From Dromiciops gliroides (Eukaryota > Chordata > Mammalia > Microbiotheria > Microbiotheriidae), in assembly GCF_019393635.1 (NCBI RefSeq), contig NC_057862.1, positions 268,412,441 to 268,476,440 on the forward strand: a DNA stretch of 64,000 nt, given 5' to 3'. Made by a program: the position numbers and the translations under genes. Positions 46,795 to 58,559 of this stretch are shown here, piece after piece (position 1 is the first letter of the stretch; each line of letters opens with the position of its first letter). The notes under the pieces are model-generated. The model was not told the DNA's origin, made no database searches, and saw only the letters and a program-made list of their open reading frames with translations.

Positions 46795-47160
46795 GGAAGA
46801 GAACAAACATTAATCAACTATTATGTGCCAAGCACTGTGCTAAACACTTTACAAATATTATTTCATTTGATCCTGACAACAATCCTGGAGATAGGTGCTA
46901 TTATTATCCATGTTTTACAGTTGAGGGAAACTGATGAAGACAAAGGGCAAGTGACTTCCCCAGGGTCACATAGCTAATAAGTCTTGGAGATCCTCTGACT
47001 TCACATAACATTATCTTACACAAATGTGACTACATTATATCTACTGAACTAAGATTATATATTCCATGAAGGCAGAGTCTATGTTGCCTGGCTCAGTCCT
47101 TTGCATGTAAGTATATAATAAAGGATTGTTGAATTAATCCTCCAAGGCCCATCCTAAATA
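46795..47160. mobile_element. MIR (-) followed by L2 3' end (+)
   Basis: 46795-46990: antisense MIR ('ttatgtgccaagcactgtgc', 'ttttacagttgagggaaact'). 47000-47160: sense L2 tail ('ttccatgaaggcagagtcta', 'tataataaaggattgttgaa'). Confidence 0.6.
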
Positions 47161-47303
47161 TTCCATGCTCTAAAATATCTTTCTAGATAACCCTGCTGAA
47201 GTAATTTCTTTTTCCAATCCATATGGACTTTTTATTCTTGACCTGATTAAGAGAAAACAGCTTACCATTAAATTTGTGGGCATTTAATTTTATCTCCTTT
47301 TAG

Positions 47304-47525
47304 GAAGAAGAGGAAGAAGAAGAAAATCGAATGTCTGAAGAGGCAGAAAGACAGTATCAGGAGCAGCAGAAGAAGCTCCAGGCTGACTCCACTGTTCAGA
47401 CAGACCAGCCAGAAGCTGTGGCATCAAGTTCTTTTGTTAACCTCAATTTTGAAATGGATGGAGACTGTGAAGTAACTATGGAAAATAAACAAAGCCTAAA
47501 GCCTGTTAGCCACAACTTAGAATAA
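47304..47525 (+). CDS. FAM177A1: FAM177A1 last coding exon and stop
   Basis: 222 bp: 73 codons and TAA. Starts with seven Glu codons (joined to the Glu ending the previous exon: a run of eight), then 'NRMSEEAERQYQEQQKKLQ', a Gln/Lys-rich helix, 'VQTDQPEAVASSSFVNLNFE' and a tail 'KQSLKPVSHNLE' whose last residues differ from human as I recall it. Acceptor TTTTAG at 47298-47303. With the other three exons 188 residues are visible, near-complete apart from the N-terminus. Acidic run plus helix suggests a cytosolic C-terminal coiled segment. The stop overlaps an AATAAA (47521-47526). Confidence 0.95.
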   Translation, partial: EEEEEEENRMSEEAERQYQEQQKKLQADSTVQTDQPEAVASSSFVNLNFEMDGDCEVTMENKQSLKPVSHNLE

Positions 47526-48185
47526 AACAACTTAGCAAATTTCAAACTCCAGGGTACTTTTTTTCTTAAAGGAAACTTATAGTGAAACTTATTTATTAAA
47601 AGTTTGTTGAAAGGGGTAATTCCCCTTCAGTATCTCTTAAAGAATCCAAAGTCTATCTAGTAAATGGCAGTTTTCTTTCAAACACATGATTGACTACAGA
47701 CATAAAAAAGACTAGGCAAAAGCTTAAATCTCCAGTAAAAGATATTTTGTCTAAATATCTCAAGACAATGTGAAAACATATCATTTTTATAAGACTTGGC
47801 AAGGTATATGGTGAACTGAACTGATATTCCTAAATTTCCCAAAAAAATAGGATTTAAAAAAAAGTGTTTTCTAATTTGTAACCACATTTCTGTTGATTCT
47901 AGTTATATTCTACAAGAGTGACTTTCCTCAATGTCTAAAATTTGGTCTTAGAACAAGGTGGAAAACATTTTTTTCTTCTTAGTTTGGAAAAATTCATATT
48001 CCAATTAGTCATAGAAAATAATGTTTTGGTTAGAATAGAACTGTTCATTTCCATATTTCCCAAATTAGCTTTCAATTTTTAGATTAATTCTAGCTTGTTT
48101 AAACCTTAATCTTGACTTCTTCTTAATAGTATAACTGGGTACCAAATCAAATTTTGATTCATTTTCAGTTTTAAAAATACTTCTT

Positions 48186-48342
48186 GGGGCAGCTAGGTGG
48201 TGCAGTGGATAGAGCATTGGCCCTGGAGTCAGGAGGATCTGAGTTCAAATCCGGCCTCAGACACTTAACACTTACTAGTTGTGTGACCCTGGGCAAGTCA
48301 CTTAACTCCAATTTGCCTCACCAAACAAACAAACAAACAAAC
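48186..48342 (+). mobile_element. WSINE1-like SINE
   Basis: Sense copy with (CAAA)n tail, probably within the FAM177A1 3' UTR; TSD AAAAATACTTCTT at 48173-48185 and 48343-48355. Confidence 0.95.
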
Positions 48343-48894
48343 AAAAATACTTCTTAGACAAGCTGTAAAGATCCATTTAGCAACTCAATAATTTATAATG
48401 AGCATATTCAAATTAAAAGCATATAATAATTGCTCAGAAAGATTCCTATGTTTGGCAATGAAGTTTTTGCTTCAGTCAGTCTTTGTTTTCTAGTGGATAA
48501 AATTAAGTCATCAGTGTTTTAAACTAGCATGCTTGTTCCATCACCCATCATATTATTTGCAAACCTTATATGGGTATAAGAAGTCACTTTTGAAAATGTG
48601 CTGAAATAGACATAATCAGTATGGGTAAGAGATTTGTTTGTGATGGTCATTTGTAACTTTAAGCGGTGTGGGGCAGCAAAGAATGAGTAATATGTTTTAG
48701 AAATGCTACTTTTACCCAGTTAGAAACACTAAAAAACTGACCAAAGCTTTTAGAAATGAAGGATAATTGTAAAAAGACATCTGAACAAAATTAACCAAAC
48801 ATTTGATCATCAATTTAAATAGGTGTATGCATTCAAAACAACTTTAATGTAGATCTCTTACATCTACTGTGAAAACCTGCTCTTCCTAATTTTT

Positions 48895-49105
48895 GTTGTT
48901 TTTCAGTTGTCTGATACTTTATGACCCCATTTGGAGTTTTCTTGCCAGAGATAGGGGAGTGGTTTGTTATTTCCTACTCCAGCGCTTTTTATAGATGAGG
49001 AAACTGAGGCAAATAGGGCCAAGTGACTTGCAAAAGGTCACACAGGAAGAATTATATCTGCCTCCAGGCATGGGGCTCTATCCACTCCACCATCTCATTG
49101 CCCTT
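48895..49105 (-). mobile_element. Long tRNA-derived SINE with RTE-like tail
   Basis: Antisense: 'cagttgtctgatactttatg', 'ccccatttggagttttcttg', 'gatgaggaaactgaggcaaa'. Confidence 0.75.
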
Positions 49106-49870
49106 CTTTCCTGTTCATCAGAAAGCATATACTTGAGTTACAATTTTGAAAAAAAATCTGAAGAGGGAATAACATTTTTATCCCTATTTTCTGTCCTCAG
49201 TTTGCATCTATTTATAGCAGGTTTTAATAGAATAGAGGAAAAATCAAGATTTGATATCTAAACTCTCCCATAGCCTTTTACTGTTTAGTAATTTATAAAC
49301 CTCTAAAAAATTCCAATTATAGGCAAAATTATTTTCAAAAAGCATGCTGATAGCAGATAAGTGAGACTTTCTCTTCTGGTGGATAGTTCATTGCTTAAAA
49401 CATTAACTTTATATTTAACAATTCCTTTCTTTCAAAAGTTAATTTTCCATTGAAGTCCTGGTTGTAGGGTAGTGAGTTCTTCTAAAATACTACCTAACCT
49501 ACCTATATGTTTCCTTCTAGTCAATTCTGCATTTCATCTCACTTTCCCTACCCCCTAAACTTAGACCTTAACTAGTCAAGTGTTTGCCCTTGTTAGCTAA
49601 ATCTAGTAACTGAACTGTGACTTTAAAATTGTGTATTGGTTACCTTTTAAAATTTTTTTCTTTTTAATTTTTTTTTATTGGTTACCTTTTAATGTTAAGA
49701 TCTGAAATATCCAGAACTGTCTTTTTTTTTTTTTACTACCTTCATCATGATCAGGCAGGCCCTTGTCCTAACTTTGTATACAATATATTTACTGTGCCTT
49801 AATATGTAATAATTTATGCAAATTGTATAAAATGGTTAAAATGATTACCTGTTAATTCATTAAATTATTT
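49106..49870. other. Intergenic/3' UTR, nothing recognised
   Basis: AT-rich, no exon or repeat recognised; T-runs at 49670 and 49722. Confidence 0.4.
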
Positions 49871-50776
49871 GCTTTACAGGATCATCTGAAGCTCCTCATT
49901 TGTTCCTATCCATAATTCAATTCATCTTTTTTACAATAACTTATGATGTTCTATCCCTCTTTGATCTTGAAGCATTCATTCTTTTCCTTAACTGGTACAG
50001 AATACAAGTATACTCAGAATATTTTTATGTTCCTTACTGGCACTTCCAGACTACCACTACCACTCAGGAAATCTCTTCAAAGTTCACTTCATTCAGGTAT
50101 AATCCTTTCCAGATCCTGGTGCTAGGATCTTCTGAAAAAGTTCAGCTTTGGGGCCTTACAATCTCTATTTCCCTTACTTGGAAGATGTCAAAATAAATGC
50201 TTGTGTCTCCTCAAATACCCTTCCTTCCCAGTTCATTAGCCTTCCTGAACTCTCATAATTTGCAACTTTACTCCAAACCAGCCACACACACATACCCTTT
50301 AGCTGTATTATCTACAAATGTTCCACTTGCATGATGTGGCACTTGGAAATTCCACTCTGACCACACTCTCCTATCTTTCCATCTCTCCCTCCTAAATCTG
50401 TTCTCCATTCTCCCTACAACTTGTTGCTCCACTCCATTTTACCGGCTACTCATTCATTTCCTCCCTTTGAAATCTGACCAGTTTGATTTTAGATTGTCCT
50501 CTACACTTGAATCCCTTTCCCAACCCCAACCCTAGATTACTCTGCCCATCATCTTCTCAGCTTCTGCTATTTTAAAGTCCCTGAAAGATTCACAACTATG
50601 CTTTGTCCAATAAACATTTTTTTTCCCCAATCTCCACTGGGTCTTCAGTGCTGCACCTCAGCTCTAAATGAAAAAATATTTATTGCTTATTCCATATATG
50701 CACTAGAGTCTATTTCACTCCTTTCCTCTGTTGGGCAAAGGACTTTGGCCTCACCATCCTTTCCCTAAAAACTTTT

Positions 50777-50928
50777 GTTTTTGTTTTGTTTTTGTAGGAC
50801 AATGAGGGTTAAGTGACTTGCCCAGGGTCACACAGCTAGTAAGTGTCAAGTGTCTGAGGCCAAATTTGAACTCAGGTCCTCCTGAATCCAGGGTTGGTGC
50901 TTTATCCATTGCGCCACCTAGCTGCCCC
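50777..50928 (-). mobile_element. WSINE1-like SINE
   Basis: Antisense copy; TSD CTAAAAACTTTT at 50765-50776 and 50929-50940. Confidence 0.93.
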
Positions 50929-51299
50929 CTAAAAACTTTTAATCCCCTCACTACCAACCCCATTCTCTCTTCTATTCTAAACCAGATCCCCTATTTCTGC
51001 CCTTGATTCCATACCCACCTATTCCCTGCTGGGAGCATGTCCCTTCAATTACCTCCTCTCTTATCTGAAATCTCTCCTTATCCACTGGCTCTTTTTTTGT
51101 GGAGCCTAGAGCTCCTGCCTCAAAAAACAAAAACTCCTTCATTTGATCCTCCCTTCCACTATCATTCTACCTCCTCTCTTATACAGCCGAACTGTAAAAA
51201 GCTATCTACATTCATTGTCTATTTCCTCACTTTTCTAATTAACCTCTTTACCCTTTCTTTAGAGGCAGCCCACACAGTGAAGTCCAAAAATAAACACTT

Positions 51300-51470
51300 A
51301 ATTTGGAGTTAGAGCAATTTAGTTCAAATTCCAGCTCTGCCATTTCTACCTATGTGAAACCAGAAAGGTTACAGTACCTTGCCCAAAAGCAGTTTCATCA
51401 CTTGTAAAATAAGGAGGTGGGAGGCAGAAGGAGTGGATGAGAGGGCCTTTAAGAGCTCTTTCAGCTTAAG
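51300..51470 (+). mobile_element. MIR fragment
   Basis: 'ttggagttagagcaattta', 'ccagctctgccatttctacc', 'cacttgtaaaataaggagg'. Confidence 0.6.
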
Positions 51471-52664
51471 TCAGTGATCTTTGCAATTTAACTTGCAACC
51501 CTTCAACCAGATCTGCTTTTTCAAAGATCACCATTGTTCTCTCTTCAGCGTTAAACCCAACTGTCTCTTCTTAGTCTTTAATAACCTCTTTGAAGCTTTG
51601 GACACTGTTGACCACTTTCTCTTCCTTGACATTCTCCTCTCCCTAGAAATTCCAGACACTGCTCTTCCCTGGTTCCATTCTTTCACTTCTGAATGCACCT
51701 CAGTATCATCATCCATATGTGAAATCCTGGGCCCACTCTACCCTTCCCTCAGGGGTCTCATGAATCTTCTCCTTCCTCCTCAATATTGTATTAGTTGCCA
51801 GGTCCTGATGACGTTGATCTCTCATCTGTCCCTTTCTCTCCACTCACAATGCCACCCCACATTTCATGCCCTCATTGCCTGGGCTACTTAATAAATTTTC
51901 CTGCCTCTAGTCTCTTCTAATCCATCCTCCACAAAGCTGACAAACTGATATACCTAAAGTACAGGTCTATGTATCTCTTCTACTCAGTAAGTTTCAGCTT
52001 CACTGAGTAAAATATAAATTTAACATTTGAAGCCTTTCATAATCTTGCTCCAACCCTTTTTCCAGACATTTCATATTACTCCCCTTTATGAACTCAGTTC
52101 TAACCAGACACACTTGTTTGTATGTTCCCAATATGCAAAATCTCATCTCTTCCCCTCTGTGCCTCTGCACAGGCTGTCCTCCATGATCTAGATGCTCTCC
52201 CTTAGTTCAAATGCCACCCCCCACTAGATGCCTTTCATAATTCTCCCAACTGTTGATGTTATACACATACCCATCCACTTTGTATAAGTTTTGTATTTCC
52301 TTATTAATTTATACATATATATTACCCCCCAATCTTGAGCATCCTTTTTTGGAGGGGGGTATCTCTTTTATACCCAGCATTTAGCACAGACTAAGCTCTT
52401 GATAAATGTACTTGAACCGAATTAAAATTAAGTTTACTCATTTTGGGAAATGGAGCTAACTTCTTAAAAATACAAATCTCACACCTGGAGATACAAAAGA
52501 GTCATAAAATTTGCTTGCTTCTAACATTTGCTGAAAAGAATTTTTCTACTTGATCCTTTCACATGTATATAACTTAAGGTTTTTAAAGTCTCTTTCTTCA
52601 TAACAATTTAATACTTCTTCCTGCTAGAAATACTATATGTTTACTTATGTTCATGAATCCCACC

Positions 52665-52765
52665 AGTAAAATGTAAGCCCTTTGAGGGCTGGGACTATTT
52701 CATCTTTTTTTATCCCTAATGCCTTACACATGAGACACTTAATAAATATGTATATTCAAATAGTC
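52665..52765 (+). mobile_element. L2 3' end
   Basis: 'gtaagccctttgagggctgg' to 'gacacttaataaatatg'. Confidence 0.7.
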
Positions 52766-53394
52766 AAATGGATCTATAGTCTCATCAATGTGGGTTATTC
52801 TCTCAGATGATGTAAATTATAACCAATTTGTGCCTACCTACCATGCACAAATTTTTCCATGTCTTCTCATAAATTTGCCACATAAGATGCTGGTAGAGTT
52901 CCCCACTTTCTCTAGGTAAAGAAAGGATAGATATCAATGTAGCATGCAGGCTTGTCCTTCACTTATATGTCATTCTCTGTGTAATATGAACAGTCCATTT
53001 TTCAATACCTGCTGAAGTAACTAATGCAACCATTATTATCCCTATTTTGTAGAAGAGGAAAATGATTTGCCCACACAGCTAGTAAATTTCAACTATGAAA
53101 CCAGTATTCTTACCACTCTCAAACACTTGCAGTTATACCAAGAGTAAAACTCAAGTGGTTCTATTAGGCAATAAAATAAATATTAGGTATGCTTGTATAA
53201 AAAGGTAAACTGTAAAAATCCCAACCCCAGTCATTTCAAATAAAGCTTGTATACAAATATTTGTAGTTTCTATTGAAAAACTGTAGGGAACCAGTGGCCA
53301 GAACAGGTTTCTTTTCCACTTGAAATTAGAAAAAGATTAAATATTCATTTTCCCCTTTGTATCTCTGAGATGCTGCGGTAAAACAGAACAGTCT

Positions 53395-53640
53395 ACAAAC
53401 CCAGGGGGCAGTATAATATAAATAACTTTGGTTTAGGATTAGGAGATCCAAACTGAAAAGTCCAGGCTCTGCCACTAACTAGCGGTAGGAACTTGGGCAT
53501 GTTACTTAAGTATTCTGAACCTCAGTTTACTCATCTGTAAAATTGGGGCTAATTTTCCTTATAATACCATACAAGTTTTTTATAAGGGTCAAATGACAAT
53601 ATAGAAAATACTTTATGAATTGCTGTTATCAGTTTTTAGC
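53395..53640 (+). mobile_element. MIR SINE
   Basis: Good MIR order: 'ccaggctctgccactaacta', 'ggcatgttacttaagtattc', 'ctcatctgtaaaattggggc'. Confidence 0.75.
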
Positions 53641-53995
53641 ATAAACTCTCATTCTGTGAATGATTTACAATAAAATTGAACTTTACAAATATAGTTTCAA
53701 ATTAGATATATTGTATGCCCAGAGTTTCTGAAGTCCTATTCTGTCATTAGAATTACTCATTACAAACTATTAAAGAAATTTAAAATAGGCACTTTGCTTA
53801 GTCAACAAAACATTATGACTGTACATGACTGTCATATATAAGTATATATGAGTTAAACATAACCATATAATATTTTACTTCCTAAAAAAAGTATCTGACC
53901 CACTGGCTTCAGATTTCGTTAACTTGAAAATCCCAATAAATCAGGCTCTTGAGGCTTTCTACAGGTACATGAATATTTTAATTGCGCCCTTATAA

Positions 53996-54001
53996 TTTAT
54001 T
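53996..54001 (-). promoter_or_regulatory. Candidate poly(A) signal of PPP2R3C
   Basis: TTTATT on the + strand is AATAAA on the - strand, 65 bp beyond the PPP2R3C stop. This would give a short 3' UTR. Confidence 0.55.
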
Positions 54002-54065
54002 CATTTTTGTATGATCATACAGCATTCAAGCATGTCTAAATGGAGACAGTTTGGTTTGTTAAAGA

Positions 54066-54254
54066 TCATGTGTCTTCTAGGTCTGCAGTGTTTTCATTAT
54101 CATTTGCTACAAGAGCCTCTCTGTTCTCATAGGTCCAGAAGCCATTCAGATCAATTAGAATGGTAGTGACTGTGTCTCCTTGATTACTGTTGATTAAATC
54201 CTGAAGGGATATTTTCAAAGGATCCTTAGGTTTTACCATGTCAAAGATTTCATC
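54066..54254 (-). CDS. PPP2R3C: PPP2R3C last coding exon and stop
   Basis: 189 bp: 62 codons and TGA at 54068-54066. Encodes DEIFDMVKPKDPLKISLQDL, then 'NSNQGDTVTTILIDLNGFW' and an acidic C-terminus ending in 'ADLEDT', near-identical to human PPP2R3C as I recall it. Acceptor on the - strand is TTTGCAG (54261-54255). Phase 0 entry joins to 'SFQDVK' of the preceding exon. Its 3' end faces FAM177A1. Confidence 0.96.
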   Translation of the reverse strand, partial: DEIFDMVKPKDPLKISLQDLINSNQGDTVTTILIDLNGFWTYENREALVANDNENTADLEDT

Positions 54255-54992
54255 CTGCAAATGTGGAAAGATACAATAAAATATGACTACTGGATTATTT
54301 CACTCAATTTGTATGACTCATAAATAATAAATGGTATTACTTTGGGTTGTATATTACCCTTGCCCATAGCAATTTCTTCTGCTTATTTTACTGCACTTAA
54401 CAGATAATCCAAAACAAGTAATCCACATTTTCTTGGAAGGGGGAGGGGGAGAACCCTATGATTGAGAACCATTATAGTTAAGTAACTGGCAAAGTCAAGA
54501 CTAGAATTCAGGTCTAAATTCTAGTCTACTAGAAAAGTAACTCCATGTTGCCTTTCCAGTTTTTAAATCTGGAGTAAATTGTAAAGATTTTTGGTTTGAG
54601 ATTCCATTAGCAGATTAAAAAATGCTCAGCTCACCAAAAAATTAATATACATTTGACACAATAAAGTTCAATACAAAATATGGTTTTCAACAAATGGCAG
54701 TCATTTAAACTGAATGGGAAAAGGGTCAAGGTTAATAACACAGCATTAATCTTATCCTTCCACAAATTACAAGAAAGACATGGGACTAAACTAAAACCTA
54801 AGTTGTAATCAAATTTCATGATTTAGCTTAAATGAGGTAAAGGACAAGACTGTATTTTCAAAAATTCTAAATATATGCTTCACTAGTATACAAATCAAAA
54901 GCAGTTAAGGAATCTCAGCAGCATCATAGAAGTGGAACCTTATACTTACAAAAGGTTGGTATTGGATTTAGACAAGTCAAATGTTTTTTGTT

Positions 54993-55126
54993 TTTGCAGG
55001 GCAATGAGGGTTAAGTGACTTGCCCAGGGTCACATAGGAGGTGTCAAGTGTCTGAGGCCAAGTTTGAACTTAGGTCCTCCCGAATCCAGGGCCGGTGCTT
55101 TATCCACTGTGCCACCTCGCTGCCCC
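54993..55126 (-). mobile_element. WSINE1-like SINE
   Basis: Copy in a PPP2R3C intron, same orientation as the gene; borders are slightly uncertain and no clean TSD seen. Confidence 0.85.
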
Positions 55127-55440
55127 CAAAGTATTATTTTTAAATTTATGTGTAGATATGTGAAACCATATTCCTAGTTTTGAGCTGACAACAATTTTTT
55201 TAAAAACTGCCAGATCTTAATGTACCTGTAACAAAACTTCAAATTTGTAGTGGTTAAATTAGGTTTTGACCCAGAAAATAATCTAGTTTGCTGAAAATAC
55301 TATTTTGAAGAGTAATATTCTGAAAATACTGTGTAGCTAAGTTATTCTGGAAAAAAAATATACCAATTGCTGAAAATAAGAACCAACAAGAAGACTCTTT
55401 AGTCTAGCCATTAAAGTCAGTTGAAAGTATCCTATGATTT

Positions 55441-55592
55441 TTTTTTTTTTTTTTTTAGTGAGGCAATTGGGGTTAAGTGACTTGCTCAGGGTCACACAGC
55501 TAGTAAGTGTTAAGTGTCTGAGGCCGAATTTGAACTCAGGTACTCCTGACTTCAGGGCCGGTGCTCTATCCACTGTGCCACCTAGCTGCCCC
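55441..55592 (-). mobile_element. WSINE1-like SINE
   Basis: 15-bp TSD AGTATCCTATGATTT at 55426-55440 and 55593-55607; long T-run at the 5' side of the + strand. Confidence 0.95.
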
Positions 55593-55981
55593 AGTATCCT
55601 ATGATTTTGCTCCATTTCACAGACAGTTTTTTTTTATAGTTACTGAAAGTCTGATGAATAAAGTAATAATACAACAGAAGAAAATTCAGTTTATTTTAGA
55701 TGCTTAGTTCTTAAGCTACTGAGGCCTGAGTAAATGTAGTAGTACAGTAGACAGATCTATGTAATTATCAATCTTTCACTTACAGAAAAAATTCCTTATT
55801 TGAACAGCTCTCAGGTAACAGAATTTAGCTTCCAAAAAATACATCATTAAAAATATCCTATCATAATCCAAATGAAATTTAACCTCAATTCAAATATTTT
55901 TACTCTTTCTGTGGGATTCATGTATGCTAATCAATGCACTTTCATAACTTGGTACTACATAGATTGAAAAGAAAAAATAAC

Positions 55982-56041
55982 CTTGACATCTTGAAATGAG
56001 ACAGGATCTTGTCCATGGATTTTCATTAATTCCTGAATAGC
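55982..56041 (-). CDS. PPP2R3C: PPP2R3C coding exon (20 codons)
   Basis: 60 bp encoding AIQELMKIHGQDPVSFQDVK. On the - strand the acceptor is CCAATTCAG (56050-56042) and the donor GTTATT (55981 downward). Phase 0 on both sides. Too short for ORF calling; recognised from its exact fit between the flanking exons and the known PPP2R3C protein. Confidence 0.95.
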
Positions 56042-56204
56042 CTGAATTGGAGGAAGGAAATAAATGAGCAAAACCAAAAAAGTATAAATTAAAAACAAAC
56101 CTGACTGAAAAAAATAAAAAAATTAACAGTGTGTAGTCTGATTCAATGTGCCTTTCATTTTAAAATATAAAAGGAATGTCTTAGCACTCACTCTATGAGA
56201 GTTA

Positions 56205-56490
56205 GTTTTTCATTCCCAAAAAGGACCATAACATCAGGTGATGTCATGATTTGCAGTGAATTGGATTTAAGTGTGGCAGGGCTGTGCAAGGTCACCAACC
56301 TCACTCTCTCCTCCAGAGCCATCTGGGTCCAATGGCAAGATATCAAGACAACTGGAGATGGCCCCAGATGTTTTAAGGCAATTAAGGTTAAATGACTTGC
56401 CCAGGGTCACATAGCCAGTAAGTGTCCGAGGTGAGATTTGAATTCAGGTCCTCCCAACTTCAAGGCCAGTACTTTATCACTCCATAGTAA
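56205..56490 (-). mobile_element. Second long SINE type
   Basis: Same arrangement as 19835-20313: 'cattcccaaaaaggaccat', 'gggctgtgcaaggtcacc', 'actggagatggccccag', then the tRNA-type head. The 66-codon open frame here is SINE sequence. Confidence 0.75.
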
Positions 56491-57115
56491 GCAAGACAGA
56501 TCATGTTATCTACTATTCTAGCCATGCAATGAGTATAGTCCACATGGCAGCAGTGGGAAAGTATTCTCTCAGAATGACTATGATGGAATGCTGGCTAACA
56601 GTTCTCTGAAGAGGTTACATATTTACACATAGTTAATCCATCTGGAAAATAATATCCTAACTACTAAAAATCAGAACCAATTCCAAGTCTAATACAACTA
56701 GAAGGCAGAGAAAAACTATATTAAAGAAGCATCAGTGATAAAAATGCTTTAATAAAGATCCAAAGATAGATACAAGGCTTAGCCCTGTATAGTAATAAAT
56801 CCTAACTGATCACAATATTTCTACACATTTCTTTATTTGGAGGTTGCCTAAAGAGCAAAAAGTAGTTTGGCCATGTGGCCTGATCAATGTCTACCAAAAC
56901 TGACACTCACCACCAGGATTAGAATGTTCACCTCATTTTATGATTCATTTATTTTTCAGTTTAAAAAAAAAGCACAACTTTGACAAAAATTACATTGGTT
57001 AACAAATTAAACTAAATATAAAATGTTAAATAGCAAAGTACTAGTACAAACATTTATAAAACTATGATTTAAGCTGACATATATTCATGATAACACATTT
57101 ACAAGAGAGACTTAC

Positions 57116-57253
57116 CCTGAAAAAATAATTAAGAGAAAAGACATTCAGGTATCCTCTGTTCTCTATATCGAGCAATTTGAAAATATACTGCAGTGCTGCA
57201 GGTTCTTTTCGGTTTTCTAATGCAAGCACAAAGTCTAGATAAGTCTTATAATC
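57116..57253 (-). CDS. PPP2R3C: PPP2R3C coding exon (EF-hand-like region)
   Basis: 138 bp, 46 codons. Encodes 'DYKTYLDFVLALENRKEPAA', 'LQYIFKLLDIENRGYLNVFS' and 'LNYFFR'. The loop DIENRGYLNVFS is a degenerate EF-hand (12 residues with Asp at position 1 but no acidic residue at position 12). In human the residue after ENK/ENR is Gly as well. Acceptor CTCATAG (57260-57254), donor GTAAG (57115 downward), phase 0 both sides. Confidence 0.96.
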
Positions 57254-57299
57254 CTATGAGAAAAGGAAATAATATTAAACTAGAATGCACAGTGGAATT

Positions 57300-57405
57300 T
57301 AAGCACCCTGAGGACAGGGACTATTTAGTTTTGTCTTTGCATCCCTAGTGCCTAACTCAATGCTTTACACATAACAGATACTTAATAAATATTTGATTGA
57401 ATGAA
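57300..57405 (+). mobile_element. L2 3' end
   Basis: 'gcaccctgaggacagggact' to 'gatacttaataaatatttg'. Confidence 0.75.
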
Positions 57406-58550
57406 TTCAGGACTGATCTGCCAAGTGAGTACATGATGAAAATATTTTGCAATCAGTGAAGGTAAGAGTTTTAAAATCAGAGGAACTATTATAGTAGTAA
57501 ATTTAATTATAATTTTGAATATATAGTTAATACTGGATATCTCATGGGGACTTAACTATTCCCAATTAGACTGGTCTAACTACCTTAAATAATCATACCT
57601 GCTTTTCATTAAAAAATGGAAAACAAATTAGTGACAACTTTCACAGTAAAAAAGACAATAGATTTATATTTCTTGATTTGAATCTTGCTGTGTATTAGTT
57701 TTGAGTCAAATTAACCAGAAAGTCTGTTACAGTAAGCTGTTTTCACAACACTATAAAGTATTCAAGCTGAAAAAATACACCAGAAAACTTGAATTAATCC
57801 CTTTACATAGTTTGAAAACTTATAGGCTGTTAAATAACCATATAGAACCTATGAAATTCTCCATGGTGAGAACTAAACCTTTTCTGATTCCAAGAAGTGC
57901 TGATCCCCACCTTCCACCCCTAGCTGGCCAAAAAAAGTACAGATATAATAGTAGGACTTGAATCCCCCATTTTAAATAGTCATTATTAGAACATTATCTT
58001 GGCATGGTAAAGGAAGATGAAATACACGAGAGGTCCTTCGTGAAAATAAAACTAATAAAGAATTCTATATGCATAAATTTATGAAAGATAAAACAAATGA
58101 TTAAGAATTAGCCTGTCATTGCTATCTAACTCAATCCATGGTCTCTGGTTTGGTTTATTCACTCCAAATCATCAGTAAACTATAAACTCTATACTGTCAA
58201 TTGTTATGGTTGTGGGAGTTACACAGCAAAACCCATCCCTTTCCAGTCAACCACAATGAATCCTATTATTTAGCCCAGAGCTATTTCAGCTGTAAAATAA
58301 GGCCTCATTCCCTTACTTGGGCATAATGTTCATGTTGTTCCTCAACTACTACTAGATTGGGATAATTTTCAGGCCCCTCCAATTCTTGCTTTAAGGAATG
58401 TGAGTTAATTTTTTTACACAATTAGAATTTTTATTTTCAACATCCCTGAAATTTCTTGACTCTGCTGAAGGGACAGTATGGCCTTCTTTGTTTCTTCATA
58501 GCCCCAAACCATTTAGTAAGGTCAAGAGTACAAAATGAGTTATGCTTCTT
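57406..58550. other. PPP2R3C intron, nothing recognised
   Basis: AT-rich; open frame 57701-57961 shows no family features. Confidence 0.35.
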
Positions 58551-58559
58551 AATTTTCTT

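Larger units (their letters stand above)
50200..52440 (+). mobile_element. Long L2 LINE (about 2 kb), interrupted
   Basis: Sense L2 running from 5' ORF text (50200-50760) to the 3' tail ('acccagcatttagcacag' ... 'gataaatgtacttga', 52370-52420). Broken by a WSINE (50777-50928) and a MIR (about 51300-51470). Frames are degraded: 51481-51891 is open but reads as L2 ORF text, not a host gene. Confidence 0.7.
47526..54065. other. Gap between convergent 3' ends (UTRs and repeats)
   Basis: FAM177A1 (+) and PPP2R3C (-) face each other across 6.5 kb. 47526-48185 and 48343-48890 look like single-copy AT-rich sequence suited to a long FAM177A1 3' UTR. ATTAAA at 47595-47600 and AATAAA at 50192 and 50609 are candidate signals, but none is decisive. 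Confidence 0.6.

Noticed and set aside
51481..51891. 136-codon open frame as a new gene
   Set aside because: The text is L2 ORF sequence in order with the surrounding L2; no start context or splice structure of a host gene.
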